Of a stretch of DNA of 64,000 bases, positions 8,255-16,983 are shown in pieces (position 1 is the stretch's first letter; every line of letters starts with the position of its first letter). The notes below the pieces were generated by a model. The model had not been told where the DNA came from. It made no database searches and saw only the letters and a list, made by a program, of their open reading frames with translations. The stretch is from the NCBI GenBank assembly GCA_050949885.1, contig JBMNGO010000008.1, forward strand, positions 62,001 through 126,000, given 5' to 3'. The translations under genes and the position numbers were made by a program. Source of the stretch: JBMNGO01 sp050949885. GTDB taxonomy: Bacteria > Bacillota > Syntrophomonadia > Syntrophomonadales > Syntrophomonadaceae.

Positions 8255-9310
8255 CTAAACATTAAATCTAAAGTGGATTATATCTCCATCTTGAACTATA
8301 TATTCTTTACCTTCAAGTCTGAAAAGTCCTTGTTCTCTTAAAGCAGCCATGGTGCCCATTCTTTTTAGATCTTCATATTCCACCAATTCTGCTCTTATAA
8401 AGCCTCTTTCAATATCAGAGTGAATTTTCCCTGCAGCCTTACGCGCAGTGGTACCTTTCTTTATTGTCCAGGCTTTAACCTCATCTTCCCCCACCGTGAA
8501 GAAGGATATTAACCCGAGCCTCTCATACATGCTGCGGACTATCTTCTTTATGCCCGGCTCTTTTATTCCTGCCTCCTCCAAAAAAACTGGTTTATCTTCT
8601 TCAGGCAGATCAGCAATTTCCCTTTCAATATCTGCCGACAGTTCTACAACGGGAAGACTGTATTCCTGACAAAAGTCTATTACTTCTTTTCTTCCGCTGT
8701 AATTACTATTAAGTAATGATTCCTCTGACAAATTGAGGCAAATCAACATTGGTTTGGTGGTTAGAAACTGATAGCTGCTTAACATGAGAACTTCGTTCTC
8801 GTCCAGTTCTACTGACTGCAGGGGTTTTTCTTCTTCCAGGGCTTCCTTTAACTTGCTGAGCAAGGCTATTTCCTTCTGATCCTGGTTTTTCTTTTTACCT
8901 GCATGTATTCTTTCCAGCCTCTTATCTACCAACTCCAGGTCACTTAACAGCAATTCGTAATTAATCATTTGTATATTATCAATTATTGTCTTCCCTTTTT
9001 CCTGGTCAGATGCCTCAACATTAAATTCCCCCACAACATGAAGCAAAGCGTCAGCTTTTCTGACCCCTTCCAGAAAAACATTGGCTGCTGTACCAGGAAC
9101 CAATCCCGGTATGTCCACAACTTCCAGCTGAGCGTATACCGTTTTGCGGGGATTAAACATTTTGGCAAGAAAATCGATTCTATCATCAGGCACCCGGGCA
9201 ATGGCCATATTAGTTTTGCCTGGGTGGCGTGCTTGGTTTCGGCTTTCCGTAAGCAGTTCAAAAATGGTGGTTTTTCCTACCAGGGGAAGACCGATTACCC
9301 CTAGCTGCAT
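8255..9310 (-). CDS. YchF-type Obg-family nucleotide-binding protein
   Basis: 351 residues from ATG 9310, chosen because GAGGAGGG lies ten bases upstream and the P-loop then starts at residue 7. The P-loop is GLPLVGKTT (usual form GLPNVGKST). DIPGLVPG (G3) follows, and the G4-like motif is NLSE rather than NKxD, as in YchF, which prefers ATP. A C-terminal TGS-like DUF933 region ends in the family motif VQDGDIIHFRFNV. YchF proteins bind ribosomes and act in stress responses. The P-loop substitutions mark a divergent member. First gene before trkA-trkH. Confidence 0.88.
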   Translation of the reverse strand: MQLGVIGLPLVGKTTIFELLTESRNQARHPGKTNMAIARVPDDRIDFLAKMFNPRKTVYAQLEVVDIPGLVPGTAANVFLEGVRKADALLHVVGEFNVEASDQEKGKTIIDNIQMINYELLLSDLELVDKRLERIHAGKKKNQDQKEIALLSKLKEALEEEKPLQSVELDENEVLMLSSYQFLTTKPMLICLNLSEESLLNSNYSGRKEVIDFCQEYSLPVVELSADIEREIADLPEEDKPVFLEEAGIKEPGIKKIVRSMYERLGLISFFTVGEDEVKAWTIKKGTTARKAAGKIHSDIERGFIRAELVEYEDLKRMGTMAALREQGLFRLEGKEYIVQDGDIIHFRFNV

Positions 9311-9457
9311 GGTATCAATTCCCTCCTCTAATAAATTCAAATTCTATTATATCTTTACCATACCGAAAATTCTACTAATAAGAATTATTTGGTAACCAGG
9401 CTATTAACAGAGTATTTATCCTGATAAGATATCCTTTTTTGGCCGGGTCAAAGTAGT

Positions 9458-9480
9458 AATCCCGGCCTAAAGCCGGGAAC
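9458..9480 (-). terminator. Weak hairpin downstream of the PH-like gene
   Basis: CCCGGC-CTAAA-GCCGGG forms a six-base GC stem (9461-9477) about 40 bases past the stop of the membrane-protein gene. The run that follows on the minus strand is only mildly U-rich, so termination may be partial. Confidence 0.3.
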
Positions 9481-9519
9481 TGTGTCCGTATTAAATTACA
9501 ACAACAGGCTAAAAGTCCG

Positions 9520-10347
9520 TTAGAGGGTGATTTCCCCCAGAGAGAGGATAAAAAATATTCCAGTGACGGCTATGCTCAAAACCAATAAAAAATAACTGCC
9601 CTGGGAAGTAAAAATATACAGTCGTGCAGCATTGAAAAGGTTAAAAAGGAATAACCCAGCTGCTAGCACCGGTAATAATATCAGTAATCGGGGGGCTCCC
9701 GATCCAGGGAAAAATATGCCCAGATAAAACAAATAAATTGCCAATACAATTATATTAAGCCTGAGCAGAAGCTGGTAGAAATTATCCTCCTGCAGAAGCT
9801 GTCCCCTTTTTTCCGGGTCCATTTCATCCATATCCAAAATGTTCACTTGGATTTGAGCCTGGGCAGCTATATGATTAGCTATTTGGTCATCTGCAGGTGT
9901 AATCCCAAAGGCGCCGCGGCCGGTTTTTAGACAAATAAAACCCTGGTGGGGCTGGGTGGCATACATTTTTACAGTCCCTAGGCCATTTACGGAATAAGTG
10001 CCGATCATGTAGCCGGGCCAGCTTACTCCAAATACGGAGAAGAAATTGCTCTTACCTTTAACAATAGTAATCTGTTGGATTTCCTCAAAGGGGATGAAAA
10101 TTCTTTTGCAACCCCATATGATAGTGATTCCTTTATCGTTTGACTGATACCTGAGGTTTATGGCTCCTATGAGAAGAAATATATAGCCAATAGCCAGCAA
10201 CAGGCCGGGAATCTCTAATAAATTCTTTAATGCTATATCGTCTTTCCCCAGTGAGTACTCTATTGCCCAGTAGAAGGATCCAATAACTAAGAAACCCACT
10301 ACCGTACCAAAGAAAGCACCTGAAGGTTTTCTGGTCTTATAATTCAA
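9520..10347 (-). CDS. Membrane protein with bacterial PH-like domain
   Basis: 275 residues. Two hydrophobic spans lie at about 10-30 and 45-65, then a soluble beta-rich region (about 70-170), then three or four spans from about 190 to 270. The soluble part (GITIIWGCKRIFIPFEEIQQITIVKG, GYMIGTYSVNGLGTVKMYATQP, GFICLKTGRGAFGITPADDQ) has the strand pattern and terminal motif of bacterial PH (bPH) domains. Function unknown; such proteins are membrane-anchored and often stress-linked. It begins 27 bases after hbd ends. Confidence 0.6.
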   Translation of the reverse strand: MNYKTRKPSGAFFGTVVGFLVIGSFYWAIEYSLGKDDIALKNLLEIPGLLLAIGYIFLLIGAINLRYQSNDKGITIIWGCKRIFIPFEEIQQITIVKGKSNFFSVFGVSWPGYMIGTYSVNGLGTVKMYATQPHQGFICLKTGRGAFGITPADDQIANHIAAQAQIQVNILDMDEMDPEKRGQLLQEDNFYQLLLRLNIIVLAIYLFYLGIFFPGSGAPRLLILLPVLAAGLFLFNLFNAARLYIFTSQGSYFLLVLSIAVTGIFFILSLGEITL

Positions 10348-10374
10348 TAAAGCCCCCTCCTAATTCAATAAAAA

Positions 10375-11208
10375 CTACGAATACTGATAAAACCCGCGGC
10401 CAGTTTTTTTCCCCAGATGCCCTGCTCTAACCATGGTTGCCAGCAAAGGATGCGGACGATAACGATTATCTTTAGTTTCATTAAAGAATACGGAAAGAAG
10501 GGTATATAAAAAGTCCAAACCTATCCGGTCCGCTACCTCCAGGGGACCCAAATCCAAAGCACAACTCAGTTTCATGGCATTATCAATATCTTCTTTGTCG
10601 GCCAGTCCTTCGGCCAACAGAGAGATAGCTTCATTAATATAAACAACCACCAAACGATTTACAATATATCCAGGGGATTCCCGTTTTAAAACTACCGCCT
10701 CCTTGCCAATGCCCCTGATAAACTCTAAAGCCGAAGCTACGGTATTATCAGAAGTCTCAAGCCCTCTTATTATCTCTACCAGTTTTTTGTGCGGAACCGG
10801 GTTAAAAAAATGCATACCCAAAATTTTATCAGCCCTTTTTGTCACTGAGGCTATCTCTGATATTGAAAGGGTAGAGGTGTTAGTGGCCAGAATGGTATTT
10901 TCCTGGCAAATATTATCCAACTCAGTAAAGATCTGTTGCTTGACCAGAATATTTTCCACTGCTGCCTCGATTACCAGATCACTATCCTTAACCTCTGAAA
11001 GGTCTGTAGTCCCGCTGATCCTGTTTAATATCTGATCAATTTCTTGAACATTTTCCTCTCGCAGTTTTTTTTCAATGGTCTTCAAGCCTTCGTTTACCAG
11101 GCTATTTTGTAAATCCCGGATTACTACCTGAAACCCCTTTTGAGCAGCCGCTTGAGCTATTCCCACGCCCATTATCCCCGCTCCCAGTACAGCTATCTTT
11201 TGCACCAT
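10375..11208 (-). CDS. hbd: 3-hydroxybutyryl-CoA dehydrogenase
   Basis: 277 residues. The N-terminal Rossmann motif GAGIMGVGIAQ (8-18) binds NAD(P). MHFFNPVPHKKLVEII carries the active-site region of the family, with the catalytic His and Glu expected in HFFNPVP and the following helix. The C-terminal dimer domain ends HLGKKTGRGFYQY. The enzyme oxidises 3-hydroxybutyryl-CoA to acetoacetyl-CoA, or the reverse, in butyrate metabolism. No thiolase, crotonase or acyl-CoA dehydrogenase gene is adjacent, so the direction of flux cannot be told here. Confidence 0.93.
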   Translation of the reverse strand: MVQKIAVLGAGIMGVGIAQAAAQKGFQVVIRDLQNSLVNEGLKTIEKKLREENVQEIDQILNRISGTTDLSEVKDSDLVIEAAVENILVKQQIFTELDNICQENTILATNTSTLSISEIASVTKRADKILGMHFFNPVPHKKLVEIIRGLETSDNTVASALEFIRGIGKEAVVLKRESPGYIVNRLVVVYINEAISLLAEGLADKEDIDNAMKLSCALDLGPLEVADRIGLDFLYTLLSVFFNETKDNRYRPHPLLATMVRAGHLGKKTGRGFYQYS

Positions 11209-11277
11209 CTAAATCCCCTTTTCTCCTTTTTTCCCTTTTATAAAATAATAGAGGAATATTATGGGGAGTACAAGTTC

Positions 11278-11308
11278 TTAAACTAAAAGGGGTGGACAAT
11301 CCACCCCT
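11278..11308 (-). terminator. Rho-independent terminator after htrA
   Basis: Perfect nine-base stem AGGGGTGGA/TCCACCCCT (11288-11296 with 11300-11308) around a three-base loop, followed on the minus strand by UUUUAGUUU. It lies 25 bases past the htrA stop. Confidence 0.85.
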
Positions 11309-11332
11309 ATGGTTTCATCTTTTTCTCCACTT

Positions 11333-12502
11333 CTAGGGTTTTTCCGCCAGGGTTAAAGAAACTGATTTTTTTTGGCCATCCCTGAGAATTCCAACGGAAA
11401 TGGTATCGCCAACTTTGTATCCCTTCAGGATTTCCTGAAGCTGGTCATAGCCTTCGATCTTCATATTCCCAATTGAGACAATAACATCGGATTGTCTGAG
11501 CCCGGCTTTTTCTGCGGGAGAATTTTCTGTTATCCCTACTATAACTAAACCTTCAGATGAGATACCCAGAGCCTTGGCCTGCTCCTCACTCAGATCCCGT
11601 AAAATTACTCCCATATAGGGCCTAATCACTTTTCCTTTTTCTATCAATTCGTTAAGAACATCCTTGGCTGTATTGATAGGAATGGCAAAACCTATGCCCT
11701 GAGCTTCAGCATTAACAGCAGTATTGATTCCAATTACTTCTCCTTCGATATTAAGTAAAGGCCCTCCACTATTACCAGGATTAATAGCTGCATCAGTCTG
11801 GATAAGATCCTTATACACCCGCTTTCCTATTTGAATAGGCCTTCCCTTGGCACTTACCAGCCCAGCAGTTACTGTATGATCCAGTCCGTAAGGATTACCT
11901 ATAGCAATCACCCATTCCCCCACCCGCATCTGATCAGAATCGCCCAGTTTTAGAGGAGTGAACTTACGGTCACTATTTATCCTAAGAACTGCCAGATCCA
12001 ATTCATAATCCTGTCCAACTACTTCAGCAGAATACTGTTCATTTTCACTAAGGTTGACGGTAATTTTTTGCGCCTCATCAATTACATGCTGGTTAGTAAC
12101 AACATATCCATCTTCACTGATAATGAAACCGGTTCCTATTCCCTGCTGCACATTGGGCCCGGGAGGAACAATTAAATCACCAAAAAACTGCCGGAAAAAC
12201 GGATCATTAAAATAGCTGTTTCCTCTTGTCTCAACAACCGTACTGGTCTCTATATTTACTATTCCGGCGCTTACTGTCTCAACCATATCAGCAATGTTTT
12301 GCGGTCCCAGAAATATTATGTTTGACTTAGGCGTCTCTTGAGGGTTTGCCTCATTTTGTTGTTGCTGTGATTGTTGCTCCTGGGAATTCCGGTTTTCAGG
12401 CAATATATGATAATTGCTCAATAATAATAGACCCAAGGCTATAATGGCTAAAAAAACTAGTATAAAACCAAGCCGCGAACTTCTTGATCCAGGACTATTC
12501 AT
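11333..12502 (-). CDS. HtrA/DegP-like membrane-anchored serine protease with PDZ domain
   Basis: 389 residues. A single membrane anchor (about 10-30) is followed by a Gln-rich linker (40-52). The trypsin-like domain has the triad H139 (TNQHVID), D169 (DLAVL) and S245 (NPGNSGGPL). One PDZ domain lies at about 295-385. This is the usual architecture of Gram-positive surface HtrA proteases, which degrade misfolded exported proteins. The gene is flanked by its own terminator and by the terminator of the YheC/D pair, so it is a single-gene unit. Confidence 0.93.
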   Translation of the reverse strand: MNSPGSRSSRLGFILVFLAIIALGLLLLSNYHILPENRNSQEQQSQQQQNEANPQETPKSNIIFLGPQNIADMVETVSAGIVNIETSTVVETRGNSYFNDPFFRQFFGDLIVPPGPNVQQGIGTGFIISEDGYVVTNQHVIDEAQKITVNLSENEQYSAEVVGQDYELDLAVLRINSDRKFTPLKLGDSDQMRVGEWVIAIGNPYGLDHTVTAGLVSAKGRPIQIGKRVYKDLIQTDAAINPGNSGGPLLNIEGEVIGINTAVNAEAQGIGFAIPINTAKDVLNELIEKGKVIRPYMGVILRDLSEEQAKALGISSEGLVIVGITENSPAEKAGLRQSDVIVSIGNMKIEGYDQLQEILKGYKVGDTISVGILRDGQKKSVSLTLAEKP

Positions 12503-12582
12503 AAAACATTTCCCTCCAGTAACTGTAACAAATAGTACTAGTATGATTTTAGCATTAACCCTTTAGTTGTAAAAGAACCCAT

Positions 12583-12606
12583 AAAAAAACCGGGTGAAAT
12601 CCCGGT
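12583..12606 (-). terminator. Rho-independent terminator after the YheC/D pair
   Basis: Stem ACCGGG/CCCGGT (12589-12594 with 12601-12606), six-base loop, then seven U on the minus strand. It begins 14 bases past the stop of the second YheC/D gene and separates it from htrA. Confidence 0.8.
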
Positions 12607-12619
12607 GGGTAAGATATCT

Positions 12620-13957
12620 CTAAAATCCTGCCAAATGGATGGCATATTCTAGAGGCCTTTTAAAAGTATTGCGCATTATGGCCTGGGAAAAAACTGTTTC
12701 CGTAGTCTTGCGCGGCTTGGAGTTGACTTCGATTAGCCAGGGGTGCCCTTTTCGATCAATGCCAATATCCAAACCCAATTCACCAAAATTTTTTTTGCTG
12801 GATTTTTCCAGGGTTGAAGCTGCCAAATAACACAGCTTTCTAATCTCTTCATTACATGTGTTAATCTTTTGGTCCTTCCTTAAGAGATATTTTAATACTA
12901 TTCTGCTCCTTACTACCTTCCCGCCGCTGCTTAAGTTGGAAATACTGCTGCCGCCGGGGGCGATACGAGCTAGTTTTTTGCTGATCTGCCAATCTCCTTG
13001 GGAGTTTTTTTGATAAATTATCCTGATATCGAAGGAATGCCGGCGATAGCGGGCCAGTTCCAGTCCCTGCTGCACAATATATGGTTTTCCCTGTCTAAGT
13101 CTACTGGTTTGTCTTAACAATTCTTCCGGGTTTTTAGCTGCCCGGCGGAAAATCCCGCCTCTATAAACAATATAGTCTATTTGACGGTTTTGATTAATAT
13201 GGGCTTTGATAATTTTCATACCCAGGCTTCCATCACTTGGTTTTATAAAAACTGTTCTATACTTCATAAGTAACTCCGTCAGATTTTCCAAATTCAGTTC
13301 CCTGGTTTCAGGTAGGTATTCGTGAAGCAGGGGATTTGTCTCCAACATCTGATGAACTTCCCATTTGTTCAAAAAAGACGGGTTAAAGTATTTGGTATAG
13401 GGCAACTCCAATAATCTGTTTTTGGTTTTTTTAATATTCATACGAGCTTCACCCCTGCGAGTGGTTATCCGATCGTAAACCACATCGGGAAGAGGATAAG
13501 TAGAAGCAACCCATACCCCTCTGCTTCCGGAAACCGGTTTATAGGTGTAACCTCGAACCGTGTTAGTTTTCCAATCAACGGAGCCAGAAGTAAATATGAA
13601 TATTTGACCTGGCAGGCTCTTTGCTACGTTGCTGAGATAGATCAACTCAGCCTGTAAGCTAGTGGGCTCAAAAATCCCCTGAGAAGGCAAATGGGTGGTA
13701 AATATTCCTATAGTAGGCCCGATATGAATAGTGTTTTCTTCCTTATGGTATCTGATGCGCAAAGGCTTTCTTTTCTTCAAATGAAGCGCTTTTATCAGGG
13801 ACGGGGACAGCAGATAAGTGTTCCCTGTCCGTTGTTGAACAGTCAATTTAGCGAACACCGCTTTATTACCGACTCTTACCCTGATTTGGGATTGGGGCGG
13901 TAAACCCAGTTTATTAAGCAAACTCTGGGAAATTACTATTTCTCCGATAGTTTCCAT
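12620..13957 (-). CDS. YheC/YheD-family ATP-grasp protein (copy 2)
   Basis: 445 residues. ATP-grasp signatures: FIKPSDGSLGMKI at 237-249, SFDIRII at 308-314, ELGLDIGID at 393-401 and LIEVNSKPR at 408-416. The N-terminal 80 residues carry the small beta domain typical of YheC/D (IRVRVGNK, then IHIGPTIGIFT). Catalytic residues appear intact. It starts 13 bases after copy 1 ends, so the two form one transcript. Predicted role: ATP-dependent carboxylate-amine ligation connected with the spore coat, by analogy with Bacillus YheC/YheD. Substrate unknown. Confidence 0.85.
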   Translation of the reverse strand: METIGEIVISQSLLNKLGLPPQSQIRVRVGNKAVFAKLTVQQRTGNTYLLSPSLIKALHLKKRKPLRIRYHKEENTIHIGPTIGIFTTHLPSQGIFEPTSLQAELIYLSNVAKSLPGQIFIFTSGSVDWKTNTVRGYTYKPVSGSRGVWVASTYPLPDVVYDRITTRRGEARMNIKKTKNRLLELPYTKYFNPSFLNKWEVHQMLETNPLLHEYLPETRELNLENLTELLMKYRTVFIKPSDGSLGMKIIKAHINQNRQIDYIVYRGGIFRRAAKNPEELLRQTSRLRQGKPYIVQQGLELARYRRHSFDIRIIYQKNSQGDWQISKKLARIAPGGSSISNLSSGGKVVRSRIVLKYLLRKDQKINTCNEEIRKLCYLAASTLEKSSKKNFGELGLDIGIDRKGHPWLIEVNSKPRKTTETVFSQAIMRNTFKRPLEYAIHLAGF

Positions 13958-13970
13958 TTCTTACCTCACT

Positions 13971-15323
13971 TTAGCGGAATCCAGCCAGATAACGACAGTA
14001 CAGCATGGGATTTTCAACTGACTTGAGACGGGTAGCGGTATCCCCCATCAACGTAAAGACCTGCCGGGCAGGGCGTAAATTGGCTTCAATAAACCATACC
14101 TTGCCATCCTTATCTACTCCAATGTCGATGCCCATTTCTCCGGTTGGTCCAATTTTTTCTTCCAGGGTTTGGGCTGCTTTGACAGACAAGTCTTTAATCT
14201 CTTCCACAATGCGCATCCTTTCCTGTTTATCGGGGAAGAATTTTTCTAACATAACGAGAACATTCTTAGCCGCTCCCCCGGCTGAGATATTGCTGGTAAT
14301 ATTTCCCGGCCGGCCAATACGATAGGCCATGCCAGTTACTCCCCACCTTCCGGTATGGTCTTTTTGCGCGACAATTCTTACGTCCATGACGCTTCCTTCA
14401 TAATTCAGCAGATCAATCCGGTTTTGCATTAGGTAAGCCCTTTTGCCCATAACAGGTCTGAGTGCTCTTCTCAGATTGACCAGGCCAGCGGCGGTTCCGC
14501 GGTATAATTTGTTGTTTAACTGGTACTGGTACTGGTAAGAGGAAGAATTGTTCTTTTTGGCTACCCTGATAATATTCCTCCCCTGGGATCCGTGGACCGG
14601 TTTTAGGTAAAGAACCCGGTATTTTTTTATCATTGGTTCCACCTGGCTCAGGTTTTTGATCAGCCTGGTGTCAGGAACATAATTTTTGAGAGGGCTTTGG
14701 CTTATGATTCTATGGACTTCCCATTTTCCTATTACAAAGGGGCTAAAAAATACCACCCCCATTTTCTCTAACTTTTGGCGAAGTTTTCTTATTCCCAGGT
14801 CATATTTTTGTAAACGCGGATAAACCACATCAGGTATGGGAAAGTAATCCCTTACCCACTGGTCGTTGCGGTAGGTGTACCCGTAAACTGCTTTCCGGTT
14901 CCAGATAATGTTCGTAGGAGCAAAGGCAAAACAGATTTGGCCTAATTGGTTGGCAGCATCCATCAGCTGTTTAAAGAAAAAAGTCTGGGGACCGAAAGGC
15001 TTACTTTTGGAAGCATAGAGCCGAATCATGATTCCCACTACTGGCCCAATAGCAATTTCCCCCTCACGGTAATTAATGCCGTATAATTTGGAGGAATTTA
15101 GATGCAGCTTTTTTAAAAGGGTCGGCCTTAAGCTCAACCTGGCAGTATTTTCATCCCGGTCAATGCGGATGGTATTGAATACGGTGGTGTTTCGTCCCAC
15201 CCGCAGTTTTACTCTGCCCTGATCAATTATTCCTAAATCCTTCCGGACTTTCTCGCTTAATACCACCTCATCTTCCTTTAGCGCCGAATCTGGTTTAAAG
15301 GAAACCATCTGAAAACTGCTCAT
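13971..15323 (-). CDS. YheC/YheD-family ATP-grasp protein (copy 1)
   Basis: 450 residues. LYLKPVHGSQGRNII at 238-252, MDVRIV at 313-318, EMGIDIGVD at 396-404 and FIEANLRPAR at 411-420. The last motif departs from the SKP/SxP ending of copies 2 and 3 (EANLRP against EVNSKP and EINSKP), which may alter substrate binding. The N-terminal beta domain contains VKLRVGRN and ends at IAIGPVVGIMI. It is first in a two-gene unit behind a sigma-K-like promoter. The copies differ too much to be recent duplicates. Confidence 0.85.
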   Translation of the reverse strand: MSSFQMVSFKPDSALKEDEVVLSEKVRKDLGIIDQGRVKLRVGRNTTVFNTIRIDRDENTARLSLRPTLLKKLHLNSSKLYGINYREGEIAIGPVVGIMIRLYASKSKPFGPQTFFFKQLMDAANQLGQICFAFAPTNIIWNRKAVYGYTYRNDQWVRDYFPIPDVVYPRLQKYDLGIRKLRQKLEKMGVVFFSPFVIGKWEVHRIISQSPLKNYVPDTRLIKNLSQVEPMIKKYRVLYLKPVHGSQGRNIIRVAKKNNSSSYQYQYQLNNKLYRGTAAGLVNLRRALRPVMGKRAYLMQNRIDLLNYEGSVMDVRIVAQKDHTGRWGVTGMAYRIGRPGNITSNISAGGAAKNVLVMLEKFFPDKQERMRIVEEIKDLSVKAAQTLEEKIGPTGEMGIDIGVDKDGKVWFIEANLRPARQVFTLMGDTATRLKSVENPMLYCRYLAGFR

Positions 15324-15354
15324 CTTTTATCTCCACCACTATTAGTTTTTATGC

Positions 15355-15384
15355 TATATTATGAAAACTAGTTTTCTTTTGTTA
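15355..15384 (-). promoter_or_regulatory. Sigma-K-like promoter of the YheC/D pair
   Basis: On the minus strand TAAC (15384-15381), 17 bases, then CATAATATA (15363-15355), about 30 bases before the start codon. The -10 nonamer and the 17-base distance to AC are identical to those of the YheC/D-amidoligase unit at 5361-5390. The flanking sequence is otherwise different, so this is not simple duplication of the upstream region. Confidence 0.55.
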
Positions 15385-15459
15385 TCCTTATATTGATTAT
15401 TAATAAGAACCAGCCGATTATTACAATATATATACAAAGCAAGATGAATGGAGAAAAAG

Positions 15460-15933
15460 ATGTTTCTGGTCAGTGCATGCCTCTGCGGGATAAAATGCAA
15501 GTATAATGGTCATGACAATTTTCACCCAGTTTTTGCGGAACTGGTGGCCAATAAAAAGGCCCTGCCGGTATGCCCGGAGCAGCTTGGAGGTTTGCCCACC
15601 CCCAGAGAACCCAGCGAAATCTGCTTGGGAAACGGCCAGGATGTCTTAAGCGGAAAAGCCAGGGTTATAACCAAATCTGGAAAAGATGTCAGCCGCCAAT
15701 TTCTGTTGGGAGCTTATAAGACCCTGGCCATAGCTCAGGATAATGGAATTAAAACCGCTATATTGAAGAGCCGCAGTCCTTCCTGCGGTTTTGGCGAAAT
15801 CTACGACGGGTCTTTCTCATCCTGCCTTAGGCCCGGTATGGGAGTTACTGCGGCTTTACTTGCCAATGAGGGAATAATAGTATTAACTGATGAAGACTAT
15901 TTGAGAGAGAGGGTTCGTTTTGAAAGCAGTTAG
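15460..15933 (+). CDS. DUF523 / TudS-family protein (thiouracil desulfidase-like)
   Basis: 157 residues from the ATG at 15460, chosen because GGAG precedes it and the product then begins MFLVSACLCGIKCKYNG as in the family. Cysteines lie at 7, 9, 13, 38, 55 and 109; SACLxGxxCxYxG and SRSPSCGFG are the family signatures. Characterised DUF523 members (TudS) carry a 4Fe-4S cluster and remove sulfur from 2-thiouracil. The end overlaps the downstream PP-loop gene by 14 bases, linking the two. Whether this member acts on free bases or on tRNA-derived thio-bases is inference. Confidence 0.82.
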   Translation: MFLVSACLCGIKCKYNGHDNFHPVFAELVANKKALPVCPEQLGGLPTPREPSEICLGNGQDVLSGKARVITKSGKDVSRQFLLGAYKTLAIAQDNGIKTAILKSRSPSCGFGEIYDGSFSSCLRPGMGVTAALLANEGIIVLTDEDYLRERVRFESS

Positions 15934-16909
15934 TCTTTTTTCGGGAGGCCTGGACTCCCAGCTGGCAGTCCGTGTAATACAAGAACAAGGTATATCGATA
16001 ACTGGGGTATGTTTTTCAAGCCCTTTTTTCAGGCCTAACTCTAAAACCTTTGCATCTGCTGAGAAACTGCAGATTAAGCTGGAAGTATTGGAAGTGGATG
16101 ATGAATACTATTCTTCAGTTATCAAAAATCCGGTCTATGGATACGGCAAGCATCTTAATCCTTGTATTGATTGCCATGCCTACATGTTCAGAAAAGCCGG
16201 TCAATTTATGGAACAAATCGGTGCCAGCTTTTTAATCACAGGTGAAGTCTTGGGACAGCGTCCCATGAGCCAAAATAAATCAGCTTTAGCAGCAGTTGAC
16301 AAGCTTTCCGGATATAAGGGCCTGATAGTACGTCCCCTTTCCGCCCGGCTGCTGCCGGAGACTATTCCCGAGACTAATGGATGGATTGACCGGAGCCGTT
16401 TACTGGATATTAGCGGGAGAAGCCGAGCCAGGCAAATGGAATTGGCCCAAAAATACAATATTACTGATTATCCTTCTCCAGCCGGGGGCTGCCTTTTAAC
16501 AGACGAAAACTTTTCCCGCCGTATGAAGAAGTTGATGTCATATACAGGGCTTGACGCGGCCACGGACTATTCAATTCTTAGGGTAGGCAGACATTTTATG
16601 TTAAACAACCATTATCTATTAGTAATTGGGCGCAAACATGCAGAAAATGAAATTCTGGCCAAAATAGCTACTGACAACGATTTCCTTTTTAAAGTAATGG
16701 ATTTCCCGGGTCCTTTGGGTTTGATCCGACCCTTAAAGGGTGCAGAATTGCCTCCTGACTGTAAATTTGCCGCCCAAATTGTTGCCCGTTACAGTGATGC
16801 CAAGAACAGCCCGGCAGCCAAAGTGCGGATTACCCAAAAGGCAACTGCTACCGATACGATTCTCGAAGTTGCTCCCTTGCAGCCCGAAATGGTTCCCGAG
16901 CCGATATAA
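15920..16909 (+). CDS. PP-loop ATPase of the tRNA thiolation type (MnmA/ThiI-related)
   Basis: 329 residues. The PP-loop SGGLDSQ at 8-14 binds ATP. NPCIDCH (C82, C85), GEVLGQRPMSQ (108-118) and PAGGCLLTD (C191) are spaced like the Fe-S or persulfide cysteines of tRNA 2-/4-thiouridine synthases. About 100 further residues (HYLLVIGRKHAENEIL onward) form a distinct C-terminal domain, so it is not canonical MnmA. It overlaps the DUF523 gene by 14 bases. Predicted to adenylate and thiolate a tRNA uridine; which position is not decidable here. Confidence 0.75.
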   Translation: MKAVSLFSGGLDSQLAVRVIQEQGISITGVCFSSPFFRPNSKTFASAEKLQIKLEVLEVDDEYYSSVIKNPVYGYGKHLNPCIDCHAYMFRKAGQFMEQIGASFLITGEVLGQRPMSQNKSALAAVDKLSGYKGLIVRPLSARLLPETIPETNGWIDRSRLLDISGRSRARQMELAQKYNITDYPSPAGGCLLTDENFSRRMKKLMSYTGLDAATDYSILRVGRHFMLNNHYLLVIGRKHAENEILAKIATDNDFLFKVMDFPGPLGLIRPLKGAELPPDCKFAAQIVARYSDAKNSPAAKVRITQKATATDTILEVAPLQPEMVPEPI

Positions 16910-16916
16910 GACAAAA

Positions 16917-16952
16917 AAGAGGTATCTTAAAACACCTCCTTTTGAACTGATG
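16917..16952 (+). terminator. Possible weak terminator after the PP-loop gene
   Basis: GAGGT...ACCTC inverted repeat just after the stop codon, followed by CTTTTG. The stem is short, the loop about nine bases and the U-run poor. Confidence 0.3.
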
Positions 16953-16983
16953 CGCTTTTTTCTTGTATGTGCACAAAATCATT

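Noticed and set aside
13795..13835. Second copy of the GGGGACAG-type REP element
   Set aside because: It lies inside a YheC/D coding region and forms no comparable palindrome.
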